A stretch of DNA of 64,000 nucleotides from Rehmannia glutinosa (lineage: Eukaryota; Streptophyta; Magnoliopsida; Lamiales; Orobanchaceae). The notes below the pieces were generated by a model. That model was not told the origin of the DNA, did not search any database, and saw nothing but the letters and a program-made list of their open reading frames with translations. The position numbers were made by a program, and so were the translations under genes. The stretch lies in NCBI GenBank assembly GCA_016081115.2, contig JABTTQ020002617.1, forward strand, positions 186,001 through 250,000, in the 5' to 3' direction. This document shows, piece by piece, positions 23,128-35,133 of this stretch; the stretch's first letter is position 1; each line of letters opens with the position of its first letter.

Positions 23128-24340
23128 ATGAGAAACGGTCAAGGACAACCCGGTAATGCAAATCCTCAATTCCAAGGCTCAAATCACTACCCTCCGAGCA
23201 ACTATTACAAAAGGACAATCTTTGGATGGTCCCATAGTGAGAAATCTCTTCTTTCTCAAGCTCCTAGTGGTCCAAATTCGTTGTTTTTTATTCGTAAGTA
23301 TGCCAATTTGTTTTATGTTGACTTAGTATTTTTGAATAAACAAGTTGGTCGGACTAAGATTTTAGGTTTAGGGACGTTTTCAAATGAATTTCTTACTATT
23401 TGTGAATTTTTAGTTACTCATGGTTGGATGTACTTGTGGGATCACCCGTATCTTATGTATGATAATGAGGTGATTCAATATTCTTGTGCAAATATGTGGA
23501 TTGAATTTGATGATGTTCACAAGCCCGTGGCTTTAAATTCCTTTGTGAAAAGGTGTCACTTTTGGTGGACCCCTAATGAGATTTGTCGACTACTTAGTGT
23601 ACGAGAAGGAGGTTGGGATTATATTTCGCATTCGGTTGGATGATAGGAAGTTGGGAGTATCATTGGAAGAAGTTAAGACATTTCTTGGTTTTATGCCTAA
23701 TTCACAATACAATCGATGATGGATGAACTTCGTATTATTTGTCTTATAGTTTTGTATTGTGTTTGTGGAAAGTCCGTGAATTTACCAACCAACATGGACT
23801 TTTTGGCCTACAAGATCAAACGGGCTAATTGGTTAATTATGGAGTTTTTTATTCAATGTTTGATAGAAGCCGTCATTTCGGGCTCCAAGCCATTTGCTTT
23901 AGGTAATTTGATTTGCAAGTCGCTTTTTCCGGTCTTCCACTCGCTAAGCTAAACTCCAAGGTCATTAGTAATGATTTTGACAATGATAATATTAAACAAA
24001 CGCTTGGGATCGTAAGAATATACAAAGACGCCCTACCAAATCGACTATACTTCCCAAGTTCCGGATGATATTTTTGATGATATTGAGGTAGGAAATTTGG
24101 TGGCGGGTGGGTCTCATAGTGCTTGGAAGGATAAATCTTGGCATTGATGATGACGAGAGTCTCTATGGGTATGATACCAAACTTGGTGAATGGAATGAAA
24201 GATATCAAGCGAACTACGATGAGCTTAAGAGGACTATGAAGAGTTCAAAACGAAAAATTGCAAGCTCAAGAAATCCGTTGGGAAACTCAAAAGTTCATCA
24301 AAGATCTCCTACTCACCGCTTGTTTCTCCTCGAATGAGGA
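23128..24340 (+). pseudogene. Retroelement-associated plant transposon protein, broken
   Basis: A 171-codon frame (23128-23643) contains FSNEFLTICEFLVTHGWMYL and later NSFVKRCHFWWTPNEICRLL, the pattern of the putative plant transposon protein domain found in gag-like ORFs of nonautonomous LTR elements. Sequence continuing to 24340 keeps homology-like composition in other frames (for example LDDRKLGVSLEEVKTFLGFM just after 23630, then LPTNMDFLAYKIKRANWLIM), so at least two frameshifts have occurred. The closing part is charged and possibly coiled (ELKRTMKSSKRK). A polypurine tract and LTR start follow at about 24.9 kb. Confidence 0.6.
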
Positions 24341-24892
24341 CTGATTCTTCTTTATATTTTTGTCATTTTTATTATGAACTTAAAACTCTTGAAACTCTTA
24401 TTAAGTTGTTTTATTTTTGGATATATCACGTATTTTATGCGCTTCTTTGATACTTATATGTTTCTTCCTTAATTTTATTTCTCTTGCTAATAATTTTTTT
24501 GATGATTTCAAAGGGGAGAAAGAATGCATGAGCTACAATGAGCTCGATGGTTAAAGTACTTGAGCTCTGGCTCAAGATGATATAAGTGTACTTGATAGGG
24601 GGAGCTTTTAAGTTTTTTAGCTTTTGAGTTATTTGAAAAGCTAAGCTTGAAAAGCTTTAAGCTTTTGAGCTTTTATGAATCTTCGCTAAATACATATAGT
24701 TTACTTGACATGTTGATAGGTGTAACTTTAAAAGGCCTTTGAAGATTTTTTGCTCCTTGGCTTATTTATGTCTTATAATTGCTTATGATTCTTTGCTTTG
24801 AAAAGTGATGCTTACAATGAATATATTAAACTTTTGATTTCGAAAACTTCTTTCTTAAAATCTCGCTCTCAAAATTTGTTTGGGTTGAAATC
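24341..24892. other. Noncoding tail of the retroelement
   Basis: T-rich DNA with a run of AGCTTTTGAGC/AAGCTT motifs around 24600-24675; no gene. Confidence 0.4.
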
Positions 24893-25451
24893 ATCAAAAA
24901 GGGGGAATTTGTTAGAACAAAATTATTTTTGATTTTGATAATTTCACATAATTGATTTGTAAACCAAAATAAGATTTTTAATAGTTGTCAAAATACTTAA
25001 AGTTTTCAAAGTACATTTTTTATTTTAAATTTGTGGAGTATTACTTGAACTCTTTTTGTCTAAATCTGGATAAATTCTCGTATTGAGGGCGACCGATCGC
25101 TATAGAGGGCAACCAAGACTGAAATATTTTCAAAGTTTTCAAAAAATAGAAGACCCGTATGGCGACCAGAGTATGCTGTGCGTTTTTAAAGTTGTTGAGA
25201 AACAGAGGTCTTGTATGGTTATGTTTCAATGGACCATTTCATTTCTATTGTTTGAAAATGAATTTTGAGAATTTATCGATTTTCGTGTGAAAATCGGAAT
25301 TATGTTTGGATGAATGAATGAGAATAAGTTTTAAGTAGGTTTGGAAATGAAATTATGTTTAGTTGAGTAGTTTTGAAATAGTATTTTATGTATATAATAA
25401 TTTGAAAAGTTGATAGTGTTAAATATTTTAATTGAATATATAATATTATAT
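24893..25451 (+). repeat. Polypurine tract and start of a 3' LTR
   Basis: The sequence TCAAAAAGGGGGAATT is followed by TGTTAGAACAAAATTA at about 24909, the standard PPT-then-TG layout of an LTR retroelement in plus orientation. The LTR is interrupted at 25452 by a TIR element. Related wording (CGACCGATCGCTATAG near 25090) recurs loosely near 22765 and 28000, so several diverged relatives are present. Confidence 0.6.
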
Positions 25452-26720
25452 CACAAAAGCTTATGTGAGACCGTCTCACGGGTCTAAATATGTGAGACAG
25501 ATCCTCACATGGATGATCCACATCCTCCCTATTTTCTAGCTCCCTATTTTTTCTCTCACTAGTCCCCCCTCCTCCTCCCCTCTCTCTCTTTCACTTTTAC
25601 GTATTCTTTTAGAGTTCTTTCTCTCTCATCTTTAATTGGTCCCCCTTCATCTCTCTTTAATTGGTCCCCTCTCTCCTAATATTCATCCTCTCTCTTAAAT
25701 CTAAATTCTTTATAAAATAAATACGCAATGAAATGATACTTTAAAAATGTATACTTTTCATGGTATAATTGATACTTTTTTATAAAAAAAAGTGATATTT
25801 TTTTAATAACGAAGTAATATTTGTTTTAATGATAAATAAATAAAAGATGATACTTTTATTAATATGAAATGATACGAAATGAAACCTTTTTAATAAAAGG
25901 TGATACTTTTTAATAGAAAATGATACGTTTTTAATAGAAGGTGATACTTTTTTAATAAAATTAAGTTTTGCTTTAATAAAAAGTGACACTTTTTTAATAA
26001 TAAGCGATACTTTCTCTATAAAAATTGATACTTGTTTAAATAAAAATGATAATTTTTTTTAATAAAAAGTGATAATTTTTTAATAAATAGTAATACTTTT
26101 TGAATAAATAGTGATACTTTTTGTAAGAATTGATACTTTTTCCATAAGAAGTGATATTATTTTTAATAAAAAGCAATAACTTTTTCATAAGAAATGATAC
26201 TTTTTCCATAATAAGTGATACTTTATTTTAATAATAAAAAGTGATACTTTTTTAATAAGTAGTAATACTTTTTTAATAAATAGTAATACTTTTTTGTAAG
26301 AAGTGATATTATTTTTAATAAAAAGTAATAACTTTTTCATAAGAAATGATACCTTTTCCATGATAAGTGATACTTTATTGTAATAAAAGGTGATACTTTT
26401 TGAGTCTATTGCGATACTTTTTTTCATAAAAGTGAAACTTTATTTTCTCCATATTTTTCCTTTGTGTAGAGACGTGATGAGAGAGAGAGGGACCACATGA
26501 AGAGTTGGATGAGGAGAGAGAGAGGGGGAACATGAGAGGAGTCGGGTGTGTTAGGAGAGAGATAAATAGGGGGGACCATTAGAGAGTGAGATGTGGGAGG
26601 GAAAGAGGACACGTAAATATATATAGAGAGAGAAAAACATGTGAATTTTAGGCGATGGGGCTCCATCTCACGGATTTAAATCAGGTGAGATGGTCTCACA
26701 AGAGACCTCCCATATTATAT
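25443..26720. mobile_element. TIR element of MULE type, 1,260 bp, family M2, with (GATACTTTTT)n-like core
   Basis: The element runs 25452-26711 with the 9-bp direct repeat ATATTATAT at 25443-25451 and 26712-26720. Terminal zones are inverted: GTGAGACCGTCTCACGG near 25466 and GTGAGATGGTCTCAC near 26685. Between 25740 and 26440 are more than 20 copies of a short unit close to GTGATACTTTTTAATAAAAA. Zones of CT-rich and GA-rich DNA (25550-25690 and 26470-26540) are mutually inverted. The 9-bp repeat is low complexity, so the MULE assignment is moderate. Confidence 0.75.
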
Positions 26721-26897
26721 TTGTAAGATTGTAGGTGGTGGGTCCCATTAGATAGATATAGTTAAAAAAGTAATATTTTAAGTAGATAAAGTTGGTAATG
26801 AAGGGTCCCGCATATATAATTGGATAAAAAATGAGAATAGTGATTGATGAGTGATGTAGGGTAGTGTATATGGTTGAGAATGGAGTTGTACATTTGA

Positions 26898-27513
26898 GAC
26901 CATCTCCAACCCATTACACCAAATTTGGTGTAAAAACTACACCAAATTTGGTGTTTTGGTGTAATTTTGACAAAACCATCTCCAACCCATTACACCAAAT
27001 CTTACACCAAATGAATATTTTATTATTTCTTCTTCATTTTATAGTAACAAAATTTACTTATTTATACAATTATTTTATTTACTTATATTTTATAATTATT
27101 AATGCAATTAACTATAAACTTTCATTTAATTAATATTATATTAATTAGTTATATTACTAAAATAAATATTAAAATTAATATTAGTATTTCTTTTAGTTAA
27201 CATTATAATTATTTGTTATTTATTAAAATTTATAGAAATATTAATTAATTATTAAAATCATATTATATAAATTAATTATATATAAAATGAGGATACAATT
27301 GGAATTTAATTTTGAGATAGAAGGGAATTGGAGGGCAAATGTGGGATATTTGCATTACACCAAATTTGGTGTAAATGAATAGTGTTACACCAAATTTGGT
27401 GTAACACTATTCACTACACCAAATTTGGTGTAAGGTTTAGAGTTGGGTTGGAGAAGGATTTTTGCATATTTGGTGTAATAAGGTGAGATTTGAAGTTGGG
27501 TTGGAGAGGCCCG
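26898..27513. mobile_element. MITE with CATCTCCAACCC termini and internal 20-bp palindromes
   Basis: Left end GACCATCTCCAACCC and right end GGGTTGGAGAGGCCC are inverted. The perfect palindrome TTACACCAAATTTGGTGTAA occurs several times near both ends, and a second CCATCTCCAACCC starts at about 26967, hinting at a nested or duplicated terminus. The centre is AT-rich. A target duplication could not be fixed. Confidence 0.75.
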
Positions 27514-27639
27514 AGATGTAGTTTTATGTGATGGAAAGTGAAAATGGTGATTTCAATTGAAAAATTTATAAACAAACATGATTTCATTTCTATGAATAGT
27601 TGGAAACTAGAAATTGACCTTGAAAATATAAACAAACAA

Positions 27640-29640
27640 TGCTTATAGTTTTCACTTGGCGCCTATTCGGGGGTCTTTTTTTTCTTCCAAGGGTTTTTCC
27701 CACGGGTGAGTTTTACCTTGGAAGGTTTTAACGAGGCCCTAACCATTCAGCCATTTGGTCGGCATGTGACCATTTCGTTTTCATTTATAACATTGTTTTA
27801 ATTACTTTTGGTCACCCGATCACTGTGATCGGGATTACTCTATTTTCATTTTTTATATATAATTTCAAATTTATTCAAAAAACCGGGACGTATAGCGGAT
27901 CGGTATCCATGCATGAGCAATCGGTGCACGAATGTTTGTAATATTGAATTTCTTCTCTGTTTGATGGGCGATTCATTCACCGTCCATAGAAACCGCCGCT
28001 ATGGTATAGCAACCTGTCGCTATGAACATTGATTAAATCGCCTTGATGCCATCCGTTGGGAAATTTATTGTTTAGATTTTGATGAATGCCATGTAAAACT
28101 TAGACTAGAAAGTTGGCACCCCATTTTCTTGTAATTTGTATTGTGATAGATAAATTTGTATAAGCCGAGTCAAGTCGGTATGCTTGGGAATACAAGAAGT
28201 CAATCAAGATGGAATGAAGACTCCGGTGAGGAACAAGTGAGTATGGCCAAGAAAAGAAGATCAAGGACTCGATCGAAGGAGTGTCGGTGAGATACTGTTG
28301 TATCGAAGAGTCAATCAAGTCAACTCAAGAAGCTAAGTCTCAAGTTAAAGTGAGATGAATCATCCATTGATTGGAAGCTAACTCAAAGTCACCTGGGGAA
28401 TAAAGGATCTGCGTCAATAAGTCAAGACGATTGAAAAGAATCCATTGCGAGAAGTCGAGGAGTTTACTTAAACAAGTAATACTTCCATGCGCCATGTCTT
28501 AAAGTCTTTCCCGACCCCGAGGAAGCGTGCAAAAGGAATAAACCAATGGGAAACACCGCACTCGTGTCGATTCTCGAAAAGTCGAACATTCATTTAATAC
28601 GAGGAAATGTCAACATCAAAGACCGCAACAAGACAAGCCAACAAACAAAAGTGATTTTTGAAAATCACCTATCTCTTCAACGAGATTTTTGAAAACTCAC
28701 TATAAAAGGTCGAGGAATCACTTTGAGAAAAGGTTACCTTGGTTACTCTTGACTACCTTGCCTACCCGAGATAACAAGCATTATTCATATCGTAACTGCA
28801 AAATATTCTCAAGTTATTCTAGCAAAATCCTCAAGCCTAAATCTCGAAGGAAATCGATCCAACACTAAGCTGTGAAGGAAAGACAACTTCAAACTGTTGA
28901 AGAGGAAACTTTTGAAGAAGCAAAAGGGGTCTACTTTCCAAGGAGGATTGTAGAAAGGTTCAAGGTCGAACCAATCTCAAGTTATTGGAGGGCTTCGTGA
29001 TCAAATCCAAGAAGCTTGAGAAAGTGAGTTTAAGTAGCAAGCGCCAGCAATGAAGAAGTAGCTGAGTCGGACGAGAAGCAATTTGTGTGACCAATGCATC
29101 TCTAGACCGAGTCCCGAAGGAGCAAGTCGGTTTGTGTGATCAAAGCACTTGTATCGGGACCGATAACCACTTTGTACTCTGATCATTACTTAGTGGATTC
29201 CTCCAGGAGTTGGAGAAGAGAGGAGTAGAAGAATTACCCCATCTTCGAACCTCTATAAAAATTATTGTGTCATTTACATTTCAGCATTTTATTTTTCGCA
29301 TATCACTTTATATCTGGCGATAGTTTGCTATCCAACCGATAAGTAACTAAGTGCTAAAATCAAGTGTTTGAAACAAATTAACTTAAATTAAAGGGTGTTA
29401 AGTCTTCTGCTGAAAATCTCATCACAACCAAGTTAAAGTTTAGACTAAACAATTGAGTTATTCTATCAACGGCTCAATCAGTGCGTTGAGTGGCTAACTC
29501 GTTGGTTAACTAACTTAGTTTTGTCTCGAGGACTTATTTGTGTATTTAACTCGTATTTTTTTAAAAAGGACTAAATTGAAAAAAGTAGTAAGGTTTATTC
29601 ACCCCCTTCTAAACCTTACTCACACCCCTGGGACCTACAC
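27640..29640 (+). repeat. LTR-retroelement remnant(s)
   Basis: Features of copia-type LTR DNA are visible: AAGGGTTTTTCCCACGGGTG then TTTTAACGAGGCC (27690-27745), and, at the other end, TTATTCACCCCCTTCTAAAC (29593-29612), a usual closing phrase of plant copia LTRs. Between them (28060-29330) is noncoding DNA rich in AAGTCAAG and GGAAGC motifs. No protein domains were recognised. Confidence 0.5.
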
Positions 29641-30257
29641 CATCATGTGTCAAATCTTGATCCAACGGTTTAAACTTTCAAATTTCCAACATAGCGTGGT
29701 AGTCGTAGGATATTTGATGAGAAATTCTATCCATTGCAATATCACTTATCAAAGAAAATTTATTGTATCAATTCTTAACCATTTTTGTAGATCTTTTGAT
29801 CCTTCTTTTGCATACAAAATTCAATTTGGAGGAGCCTATATTGGATATCAAATCTTGAAGCTTCTCTATAAATAGTTGCTAGAGTTTGAAAGATCAAATA
29901 CTACACAATTCTACAACACAACAAGAAAATTTCAAAGAAATTTCTTAAGCTTTCAATTTCACATCTTGTTGTAATAGTCTAAGTACTACACTTTCACATC
30001 TTGCTCATTAGGCTCTCTTTTTCTTGATCACACTTGCACTTTTGAGTTGTAGTATTTCATTCAAAGTGTAATCTTGATTATATTTGTAACATCATCCAAA
30101 ACAAGAAATCCTTTATTAGTGTTCTTTTGGCAAGAACACATTTGGTTGATTTAAGTTAGTTCATTGAAAAGCTTGGTGCTTTTTTGTGTTGAAGAGTTTG
30201 GTGCTCTTGTTGTTGAAGAGCTTGGTGCTCTTCAAGGTTGTGGTGTAAGAAGATTTG
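29641..30257. other. Noncoding retroelement-like DNA
   Basis: Contains repeated GAAGAGNTTGGTGCTCTT phrases near 30170-30235, typical of LTR or leader regions, but no coding sequence. Confidence 0.4.
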
Positions 30258-31670
30258 TTGGAATTTGATTGCAAAATGGGTGTTGACCGATTTTGACCAA
30301 ATAATTAAGTGGTTTCCATTAGTGAAAAATAGAATTAAATTATTTGTAAAAATTCTACTAAGAGAGTAGATGAGAATAGCATTTGGAATTTCTCAAAACC
30401 AATTAGGGTGAATGAGAAATTAATGCTAGAAGTTACCACTTAAAACTAGAAAATGGTATGGAAAATGGAAAATGTGGGAAGGAGAAATGCTCCATCCCAC
30501 ATAGGAAGAAGAAACAAAGTTTGCTCACTTTATTTATTCTAAGTTGGACTTATGGGTTTGGGGGCCCTTGGGGGCACCAAGTTTTTAAAGGGGTGAGGAC
30601 CACATGCTTGTGCGTTTGGTTCAAAAGCACACGTCTGTCTTCCGCCCCGCCCGCCAAAGTCGGCCCGATCCGGTCGAGGGTCGTGGCCCTGGGCTTGGGC
30701 TCTTATTCTTTTGGACCAAAAACCTTTAAAATAAATAAATAATTAATTTTTTAATTAATTAATTAAAGTTTCAACTAGAAGTGTTCGATTCGGGGGTGGG
30801 ACGCACGACAAGTGCGTCGGTCGTCTTGGCCAAGTCGAAACTTTGTCATTTCGCTTGCATTCGAGCACGGGCACATGTGGTGAGGTTAAGTTTAAAACGC
30901 TTATGGCCGAAATGGACACAACGTGAGAACAACAAGTGTTAGAATTGTTATTGTGTAAATCTTGTTGTCTCGGTTTACACAAACGGTGAGTAGTTCAAGA
31001 CATCGCCAAGCAAGCAACTAGTAACTCAAGATAGTATTTTACTAAGGAAGGTTCAAAGCCACAAACTACCTATCGATGCGATAACATTCATAACGAGACT
31101 TTCAAGCGAATAACTGCATACACGTATGCATTAATTTCATTCATGTGGGGGATTATTGGAATTTGGTTGCAAAATGGTTGTTGACCGATTTTAACCAAAT
31201 AATTAAGTGGTTTCCATTAGTGAAAAATGGAATTAAATTATTTGTAAAAAATCTACTAAAAGAGTAGATGAGAATAACATTTGGAATTTCTCAAAACCAA
31301 TTAGGGTGAATGAGAAATTAATGCTAGAAATTAGCCACTTAAAACTAGAAAATGATATGGAAAATGGAAAATGTGGGGAAGGAGAAATGCTCCATCCCAC
31401 ATTGGAAAGAAGGAAGCAAAGTTTGCTCACTATATTTATTCCAAGTTGACTTATGGGTTTGGGCCCTTGGGGGCACCCAAGTTTTTAAAGAGGTGAGGAC
31501 CTACATGCTTGTGGGTTTGGTTCAAAAAGCACACGCCTTGCGCCGCCCCACGCCCGCCCGGTAGGAACGGCGGGTCGTGGGCTGGGCTTGGGCCTTATTC
31601 TTTTGGACCAAAAACCTTTAAGATAATTAATTAATTTATTTTTAATTAATTAATTAATTAAAGTTTCTAA
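30258..31670 (+). repeat. Pair of about 515-bp direct repeats, LTR-like (TRIM/LARD-like remnant)
   Basis: 30258-30770 and 31156-31669 are near-identical, both starting TTGGAATTTGRTTGCAAAAT and ending AATTAATTAAAGTTTC. The second copy is preceded by GTGGGGGATTAT (31145-31156), a polypurine-type tract. The 385-bp gap is too short for gag-pol. The sequence after each copy (AAGTGTTCG..., CGTCGGTCGTC) is still related, so the true LTRs may be longer. Short ORFs here are by-products. Confidence 0.7.
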
Positions 31671-32690
31671 TTGGAAAGTGTTCGCATCCAGAGCATGGGC
31701 ACACGCACGTCGCGGCGTCAGTCGTCGCGTCTGGTCGATCGAAAAGGTCAACAGATGCACTGTTCATTTTGTAAACATGTCTTTTCGAGCCAAAAGACAT
31801 GATCTTTCCATACGGACACCTGATGCCTATAAAATAGAAGTCCCCGCAGGATGAAAAAGATAAGAAAAAACATCATTAATAAACGGTCATTGCATTCGAG
31901 CATATTGACATTCCTTCCCATTCAAAAGCTTGAAAGTTTCATACACTTCTAGTTCGTTGTAGTTCCGAGCTTTTGCAAGTGCTACTAAGTCGGAATAGTT
32001 AAAGTCGTTGTATCTTAGGGATGAACGCAGAACAGAAGTAAGCACTTTGTATTCGGGCATTTTTCGTCTCATGAGATCGAATCTAATTGAGCATCGACTC
32101 AATCCATACACTTAGCCATCTCATTAAACAAGAAACCTTCGAGATATTTACCCGAGAATTTGGTGCTCTTCTCGTTTAAAGAGCATTTTTTGCAAAAATA
32201 AAGAAAGCATCTTTAAATTTAAAGAGTGGAATTTTTGACATTTTCCAATACTCTCTTTGTATTTGACTCTTTATTTTCTCTTTACCCAACATTAATTTAT
32301 TACACATGGAATATTGGAAGTAATTTATAAAATTTTAAAACTTTGTGTTGTTTTTAGAAAGTGTCATTAAAAAAGGTAATTCAAAGTGCAAGAATCCTAA
32401 TGCGATTAATTATAGAGAATTATTTAGGCTCTTTAAATCTGGAGAGTGAAAACTCATTCTCTAAATTTAATAGTTAAATAAAGAGTTTGTTGGAGATGTT
32501 TTTTTAGTAGAGATCGCTCTTCAAAATTTAAAAAAAAAGATTCTTCATTTGAAGAGTCTTTTGGAGATGATATTATAATTAGAAAAAAAAACTATTTTTC
32601 GTTGCAAATTTGACTTTGTCGTTCACATAAGTTGTAACTTGTAACTCTTAAAAAGGGTCATTGCGGCATCTGCATTTATTAGAGTGACAA
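31671..32690. other. Noncoding DNA, weak retroelement character
   Basis: No gene. Repeated AAAGAGCATTT / CTCTTTAAA motifs around 32160-32560 suggest a degraded TIR repeat that I could not delimit. Confidence 0.35.
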
Positions 32691-33612
32691 ATTTAGCGGG
32701 CCGTTGGGGCCACCTGCCTACCCAATTTTTAGCATGGGCTGGGCTTTAATTGTACAAGTCCGAAAGTCCAGGCCCAACAGGCCCGCCGGCCGACCGGCTC
32801 GGGCCAAAAAGCCCAGATTTCTCGTGCTGGCCAGGCCCGACAATATTAATTTTTTATTAAAATGTAAAAAAGAAAGCAAATACATGACTCATTGCTTCAG
32901 TACTTTGCCTTCAAACTATCTGCCTCATTCCTTTTTTGCAATTTGGGAAAATAAAACCCTACCAATTTCCTCCAAACCTTCACCGCCGCACACCCATCTT
33001 GTTCACTCTCGTCGGTTGCTGACGGTTTTGCTACATAGCCGGACACATCATTTACTTTTTGCAATTTTTACAAACACAAACACAAACACACTCACAAACT
33101 CCATCCTTTCTTCACTCCAAAATCGTTAGTCAGCCACCGCTTTTACTACCATCTCGCTAGCCACTGTCGCTGCTGCCTTTCTTGAAAGTATAATAGCCAT
33201 ACGAGTGACTTAATATAGTGGCATATAAAATACAATATTTGTATACATCTTTACTTTTCAGTTTTTCAATTTTAGAGGTAATTTTTCTTGTAAGAAGCAT
33301 TTGTTCGTTTAATAGAATGATACAAACATGTTCAGTGTTAAAATAAAATTGTGTAATTTGAGGAAAATGAAGCTAGTTTATGGTTTGTTTAACTTAGTCC
33401 TTTATTTTAAATGTGCAAAATATTATAATTTATTTTTTCTTTAATAAATTGAAATTAGAACCAATTTGGCCCGGTAGCCTGTGGTGGGCTGGACTGGGCT
33501 CACAAATCAGCAGCCCGCCAGAATTTGGCTGGCCCGACCCATCCCAATTTCTCCGAATGGCCCGTTGGGTTGGGTTGGGTCGGGTTGGCCCAGCCCGGTC
33601 ATTTTGACATTT
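32691..33612. mobile_element. GGCCC-rich dispersed element, hAT-like
   Basis: GC-rich blocks at both ends (GCGGGCCGTTGGGGCC near 32695 and GGCCCAGCCCGGTCATTTTG near 33588) surround an AT-richer centre. The outermost sequences are roughly inverted (AGAGTGACAAATTTAGCGGG versus the reverse of CCCGGTCATTTTGACATTTCT). This structure is common in nonautonomous hAT elements, but no 8-bp duplication was found. It sits about 90 bp upstream of the DHQ-SDH promoter zone. Confidence 0.5.
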
Positions 33613-33689
33613 CTAGTTTTGACAACTCTAATTTGGGTATTATGGGTAAGTAATCGGATCTTGAGACGGCTAAGCCATAAACGGGTATA

Positions 33690-33918
33690 AACAAATGATA
33701 GTACTTTTCAGTTTCACCAACCACCCCACCCCACCAGCCATCATCCCCACCAAACCACCCAATTCCACCACATTTCCAACCTTCAAACTCTTGTCCCTTC
33801 ATCCATTTATACACCCACTAGATACGTACACTATATATGCAACCCAGTCCAAAAACACACAATTCACCTGTGACCACTTTTGCTAGAAACTGGAATCTTC
33901 ATCCCTGCAATAAGATTG
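33690..33918 (+). promoter_or_regulatory. Promoter zone and noncoding first exon of the DHQ-SDH gene
   Basis: C/A-rich DNA (CACCCCACCAGCC...) leads to a TATA-like ACTATATATGCAAC at 33829-33842 and then a leader ending GATTG before the donor GTAAGC at 33919. The matching acceptor is TTCTCAG (34432-34438), or GCAG at 34442. Read back from the start codon through the 34438 junction, an in-frame TGA occurs within this exon with no intervening ATG, which excludes an upstream transit-peptide extension on this exon. Confidence 0.55.
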
Positions 33919-34890
33919 GTAAGCATCCAAGAATGGTTTTTTTCCCCCTTGTATTCAACATTCTCTTTTTCTTGAAATTTTATGCTCAAATTTAGTATGT
34001 TTGATTACTCTTAATATTTGTAGATTGTATCGTTGACCCTTTTGGTTGCTGGTAAATTCACTCTAGGAAAAGGAAATGAATTGAGCTTTTAAATCCTATT
34101 AACAGCTTGCCCAGCAAACCAATTTCGTGGTTTTAATTTTTTTTTTTTTTTTTTGGGTTGTAATATTCGTTCTAACTTTTTGTTTTTTTTTTTTTTACTG
34201 TTTTTTTCCCAAGAACAGTTCTTTCTGCTATAATCCTCTGTTTGGCTGCTTTGACATCAGAGGCACTAAACAATTTGGGAATTTGTCTCTTTTGCATACA
34301 CTTCCTCACAAATCAAAATAGAACCAAGGTTTTTTCTTTTCTTGATTTTTCATTTGACAAAACCCTACATTATGAGTTTGCTTAAGGTTTGAGATATTTA
34401 AGGTTTTTTTTTTTTTTTAATACATTTGGGATTCTCAGGCAGGTGTGAGAAGCATGGAGAGTGGGGTGGGGATGAGAAAGAACCAGACTTTGATATGTGC
34501 ACCATTAATGGCTGACACAGTGGATCAATTGGTTGAGTTGATGCACAAGGCCAAGTTAAAGGGAGCTGATATTGTGGAAATTAGGTTGGATCACTTGAAG
34601 AGCTTCAATCCTCAAGGCGATATCGAGAAGTTAATCAAAGAGTGTCCTTTACCCACTCTATTCACTTACAGGTTGATAAGCAGCTGCCTTTGTGAATTAT
34701 GCTAGCAATTTATATAATGTGACATTGTGTTTTGTTTGAGTTACGATGGAAGGTGTGGACTAGTGTGTGATTTATGCCTTGAGGAACTGATTTTTTAGTT
34801 AAATAACTCGTTTTCCGGTTATGAAAAATGTGTTATATGTCTTAACAGTTAAGGAAAGGGGTGATGGACTTCAGCCAGTCAATACATGTT

Positions 34891-35133
34891 AGGGTTAATT
34901 ACAAAAACTACCCTGGGTTTAGCCTACAAAACAAACTCAGTTATATTTCAAAATTACAAATACCACCTTCATATTTGTTTCTATTTTACAAATTGACCCT
35001 CAGAAGAAGGGTACTTGTTAGGTATACAAACTTCACGGAGGTGTTTGTAACAACTTAAGAGGGTATATGTCATTTTGAAAGATAACTGGGGTTTTTAGGC
35101 TAAGCGTCAACGGTAAGTTTTGTAATTATCCCT
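34891..35133. mobile_element. Intronic MITE, family M1, copy 2 (DHQ-SDH intron 1)
   Basis: Left AGGGTTAATTACAAAAACTA, right GTTTTGTAATTATCCCT-type end. Flanking 7-mers ACATGTT (34884-34890) and ACATATT (35134-35140) differ by one base and are a probable target duplication. Confidence 0.8.
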
